From SIG578 sp964508295 (GTDB taxonomy: Bacteria; Bacillota; Clostridia; Oscillospirales; Ruminococcaceae), in NCBI GenBank assembly GCA_964508295.1, contig CAZDSQ010000025.1, positions 1 to 23,854 of the forward strand: a DNA stretch of 23,854 bases, given 5' to 3'. Shown piece by piece: positions 21,960 through 23,854 of this stretch. Positions within the stretch are counted from its first letter, which is position 1. Every line of letters starts with the position of its first letter. The position numbers and the translations under genes were made by a program. The notes under the pieces were generated by a model. That model ran no database searches and was not told the origin of the DNA. It saw only the letters and a list, made by a program, of their open reading frames with translations.

Positions 21960-23495
21960 GTGTTTTCTTGCTTAAAAAGCTTTGGACTTATGGGATTAAA
22001 CTGCTTTGAGGTCGACGTTGAAACCGACCTTTCAAGCGGTCTGCCTGCCTTTGATATAGTCGGTCTGCCCGATACCGCCGTTAAAGAGGCGCGCGAGAGG
22101 GTGCGTTCGGCGGTTAAAAACTGTGGCTATAGCTTTCCTATAGGAAGAATAACCGTAAACCTTGCGCCTGCCGACGTCAAGAAAAACGGACCTATCTATG
22201 ACCTCGCCATTATGCTTGCCATCCTTTCTGCCTCGGGGCAGATAGGCGAGATAAGGGAAAAGACCGCCTTTGTCGGCGAGCTTTCGCTAAAAGGCGATGT
22301 CAGAGGGGTAAACGGCGTTCTTTCTATGACCTTAAAGGCGAGAGATTTAGGCTATAAAAGCATAGTTGTGCCTTACAGCAACCGCTTTGAAGCGGGCGTT
22401 ATACGCGGGATTGATGTTATCCCAGCCTCCTCGGTCAAAGAGGTAATAGAACACTTTTTCGGTGAGAATAAGATTGAGCCGTACATAAGCGATATAGAAG
22501 CTGACGGCGTTGCAAATGACAGCGTTCTTGATTTTTGCGACGTAATGGGTCAGCAGACTGCAAAACGCGCGCTTGAGATAGCCGCCGCCGGTTCGCACAA
22601 CATTCTTATGGTGGGTTCCCCGGGCGCCGGCAAGAGTATGCTTGCAAAAAGGTTGCCTTCGATTTTGCCCGAGATGAGCTTTGAGGAGTCGCTGAGGACT
22701 ACCGAGATTCACTCTGTCGCAGGAGTTCTCCCTGAGGGAGTTGCACTCATCAAAACAAGGCCCTTTCGTTCGCCGCATCACACAGTTTCGCCATTTGGCC
22801 TTTCGGGCGGCGGAATGTATCCGCGCCCCGGCGAGATCTCGCTGGCTCACAACGGCGTTCTGTTTCTCGATGAGCTTCCCGAGTTTGAAAATAAGACCCT
22901 TGAAATTCTGCGCCAGCCTTTAGAGGACGGCAAGGTGACGGTATCTCGCGTTTCGGGAACTGTAACCTTCCCCTGCTCCTTTATGACGGTTGCCGCTATG
23001 AACCCCTGCAAATGCGGCTACAAGGGCCACCCGACCAAGCCCTGCAGCTGCACCCCTGCCGCCGCCGCTAAGTATGTCAGCAGAATAAGCGGCCCGCTTC
23101 TTGATAGATTTGATATGCACATCGAGGTTATGCCTGTCGATTTCTCTGAGTTGACAAGCAAGAGAAAAGAGGAGTCCTCTGCAGACATCAGAAAAAGGGT
23201 AAACGCGGCGCGAGAATTTGCCAAAAACAGATTTAAGGCTCTCGGTTATGATATTGAGTGCAACAGTCAGATGCCCGAAAAGCTCTGCTCTGAGGTCTGC
23301 AAGCTTGATGAGAACGGCAAGATACTTTTAAAGGCGGCGTTTGATGCAACGGGTATGACCGCAAGAACCTATAACAGAGTGCTTAAAGTAGCCCGTACTA
23401 TTGCCGACTTGGAGCTTTCCGAGAACATTACAGAGGACCATATTTTAGAGGCCGTGCAGTACAGAAGCTTAGACCGAAAATACTGGAACAAATAA
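21960..23495 (+). CDS. comM: ComM/YifB-type Mg-chelatase-like AAA+ ATPase
   Basis: Members of this family act as hexameric branch-migration helicases during natural transformation (shown for ComM of Vibrio and Acinetobacter); many non-transformable bacteria keep it. The 511-residue protein has the N-terminal Lon-like/ChlI domain (GLPAFDIVGLPDTAVKEARERVRSA, 27-51; APADVKKNGPIYDLAIMLAIL), Walker A VGSPGAGKS (218-226), FRSPHHTVS, Walker B LFLDELPEF (301-309), a Cys cluster NPCKCGYKGHPTKPCSC (Cys350, 352, 362, 364) and GPLLDRFD (378-385). The start is GTG, 8 bases after AGAGG. The C-terminal MCM/Mg-chelatase helical domain (RTYNRVLKVARTIADLE) is complete. Confidence 0.93.
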   Translation: MFSCLKSFGLMGLNCFEVDVETDLSSGLPAFDIVGLPDTAVKEARERVRSAVKNCGYSFPIGRITVNLAPADVKKNGPIYDLAIMLAILSASGQIGEIREKTAFVGELSLKGDVRGVNGVLSMTLKARDLGYKSIVVPYSNRFEAGVIRGIDVIPASSVKEVIEHFFGENKIEPYISDIEADGVANDSVLDFCDVMGQQTAKRALEIAAAGSHNILMVGSPGAGKSMLAKRLPSILPEMSFEESLRTTEIHSVAGVLPEGVALIKTRPFRSPHHTVSPFGLSGGGMYPRPGEISLAHNGVLFLDELPEFENKTLEILRQPLEDGKVTVSRVSGTVTFPCSFMTVAAMNPCKCGYKGHPTKPCSCTPAAAAKYVSRISGPLLDRFDMHIEVMPVDFSELTSKRKEESSADIRKRVNAAREFAKNRFKALGYDIECNSQMPEKLCSEVCKLDENGKILLKAAFDATGMTARTYNRVLKVARTIADLELSENITEDHILEAVQYRSLDRKYWNK

Positions 23496-23513
23496 ACATT
23501 TGAGGTCTGTCCC

Positions 23514-23545
23514 TCTGCATACACTTGTATGGGAGGAGATGCAGA
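23514..23545 (+). promoter_or_regulatory. Hairpin enclosing the ribosome site of the small membrane protein
   Basis: TCTGCAT (23514-23520) and ATGCAGA (23539-23545) are perfect reverse complements. The site GGGAGGA (23531-23537) lies in the 18-base loop and the last arm base is the A of the start codon. A competing 5-bp hairpin, CATAC/GTATG (23518-23522 with 23527-23531), shares bases with the first arm, so the two exclude each other. It could tune translation; effect not shown. Confidence 0.35.
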
Positions 23546-23790
23546 TGCAAAATGACGATGGCGCGCGGTCGGCAAAGAATAGAAAAACAAGGGAAAACCT
23601 TAAGCGGTATGTCGTGCTTGGTTTGTTGTTTTTTGCCGAGCTTGCGGTAATGTATATAATCCAGAATGTTTACGGCTGCGAAAATGCCCAAACAGCCTTT
23701 GTCGGATTGTTTACGCTGGCGCTTTCGCTTGTGGCGTTTTTTGCTGCGGTGAATGTTTGTGTGCGAAGGCTTAATAAGGATAAAAAATAA
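23545..23790 (+). CDS. Small two-helix membrane protein, hypothetical
   Basis: An 81-residue protein of unknown function. A basic, hydrophilic N-terminus (MQNDDGARSAKNRKTRENLKR) is followed by helix 1 (about 22-42, VVLGLLFFAELAVMYIIQNVY), a short polar turn (GCENAQ) and helix 2 (about 50-72), then a basic end (RRLNKDKK). Both ends should face the cytoplasm. The ATG at 23545 was chosen because GGGAGGA (23531-23537) is 7 bases away; a TTG at 23500 and an ATG at 23539 are in frame but poorly spaced. It is the last gene of the block before the terminator. A 7-bp inverted repeat (23514-23520 with 23539-23545) encloses its ribosome site. Confidence 0.75.
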   Translation: MQNDDGARSAKNRKTRENLKRYVVLGLLFFAELAVMYIIQNVYGCENAQTAFVGLFTLALSLVAFFAAVNVCVRRLNKDKK

Positions 23791-23800
23791 AAGCACCCGC

Positions 23801-23838
23801 AACGGAGACACTTCGTAAAGAAGCAGTCTCCGTTTTTA
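23801..23838 (+). terminator. Rho-independent terminator of the long gene block
   Basis: AACGGAGAC (23801-23809) pairs perfectly with GTCTCCGTT (23826-23834). An inner CTTC/GAAG hairpin lies in the 16-base loop, and a run of T (TTTTTATAT) follows. It is the first strong terminator-like structure seen after the ruvC promoter. Confidence 0.85.
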
Positions 23839-23854
23839 TATAATAAAAAGACAC

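Overview
The window looks like core chromosome of a low-to-moderate-GC Gram-positive anaerobe of class Clostridia. Placement near Oscillospirales/Ruminococcaceae is an inference from protein style and gene neighbourhood, not from a search. Supporting signs are strong AGGAGG-type ribosome sites, an ECF transporter core, a ClpE-type unfoldase, DUF5711, DUF1385 (YqhQ-like) and CvpA proteins, and a lone RecX next to RecA. Every intact gene lies on the + strand. No rRNA, tRNA, CRISPR array, transposase or phage gene was seen, and no gene-free stretch reaches 300 bases.

Left edge (1-1490): a long perfect inverted repeat (28-bp arms) is followed by a perfect 9-5-9 palindrome that looks like an operator. 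It sits in front of a decayed XRE-type regulator carrying a frameshift and a stop. A terminator, a strong extended -10 promoter, a histidine-containing lipoprotein gene and a second terminator complete this part.

Main block (1552-23838): a near-consensus promoter precedes ruvC. From there 23 genes run in one direction, with no gap above about 50 bases and no convincing intrinsic terminator until the hairpin at the right end. In order they are: Holliday-junction resolution (ruvC-ruvA-ruvB); an RlmI-like methyltransferase; the ECF vitamin/metal transporter core (ecfA1-ecfA2-ecfT); truA; a DUF5711 membrane-anchored protein; a CvpA-like membrane protein; a CDP-alcohol phosphatidyltransferase; a ClpE-type unfoldase; a lipoprotein; an OmpR-type response regulator with its HAMP histidine kinase; a DUF1385 membrane protein; prmC; recA-recX; rimO; a second CDP-alcohol phosphatidyltransferase (pgsA); a ComM/YifB-type AAA+ protein; and a small two-helix membrane protein.

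The themes are DNA recombination (RuvABC, RecA, RecX, ComM), translation-apparatus modification (TruA, PrmC, RimO, the methyltransferase), and envelope or lipid work (two phosphatidyltransferases, CvpA, DUF1385, DUF5711, lipoprotein plus two-component system, ECF). I see no clearly new defence or mobile system. The least explained parts are the lipoprotein/two-component unit, the DUF5711-CvpA pair, the DUF1385 protein with an HxxEH motif, the terminal small membrane protein with a foldable leader, and the broken regulator with an apparently intact operator.
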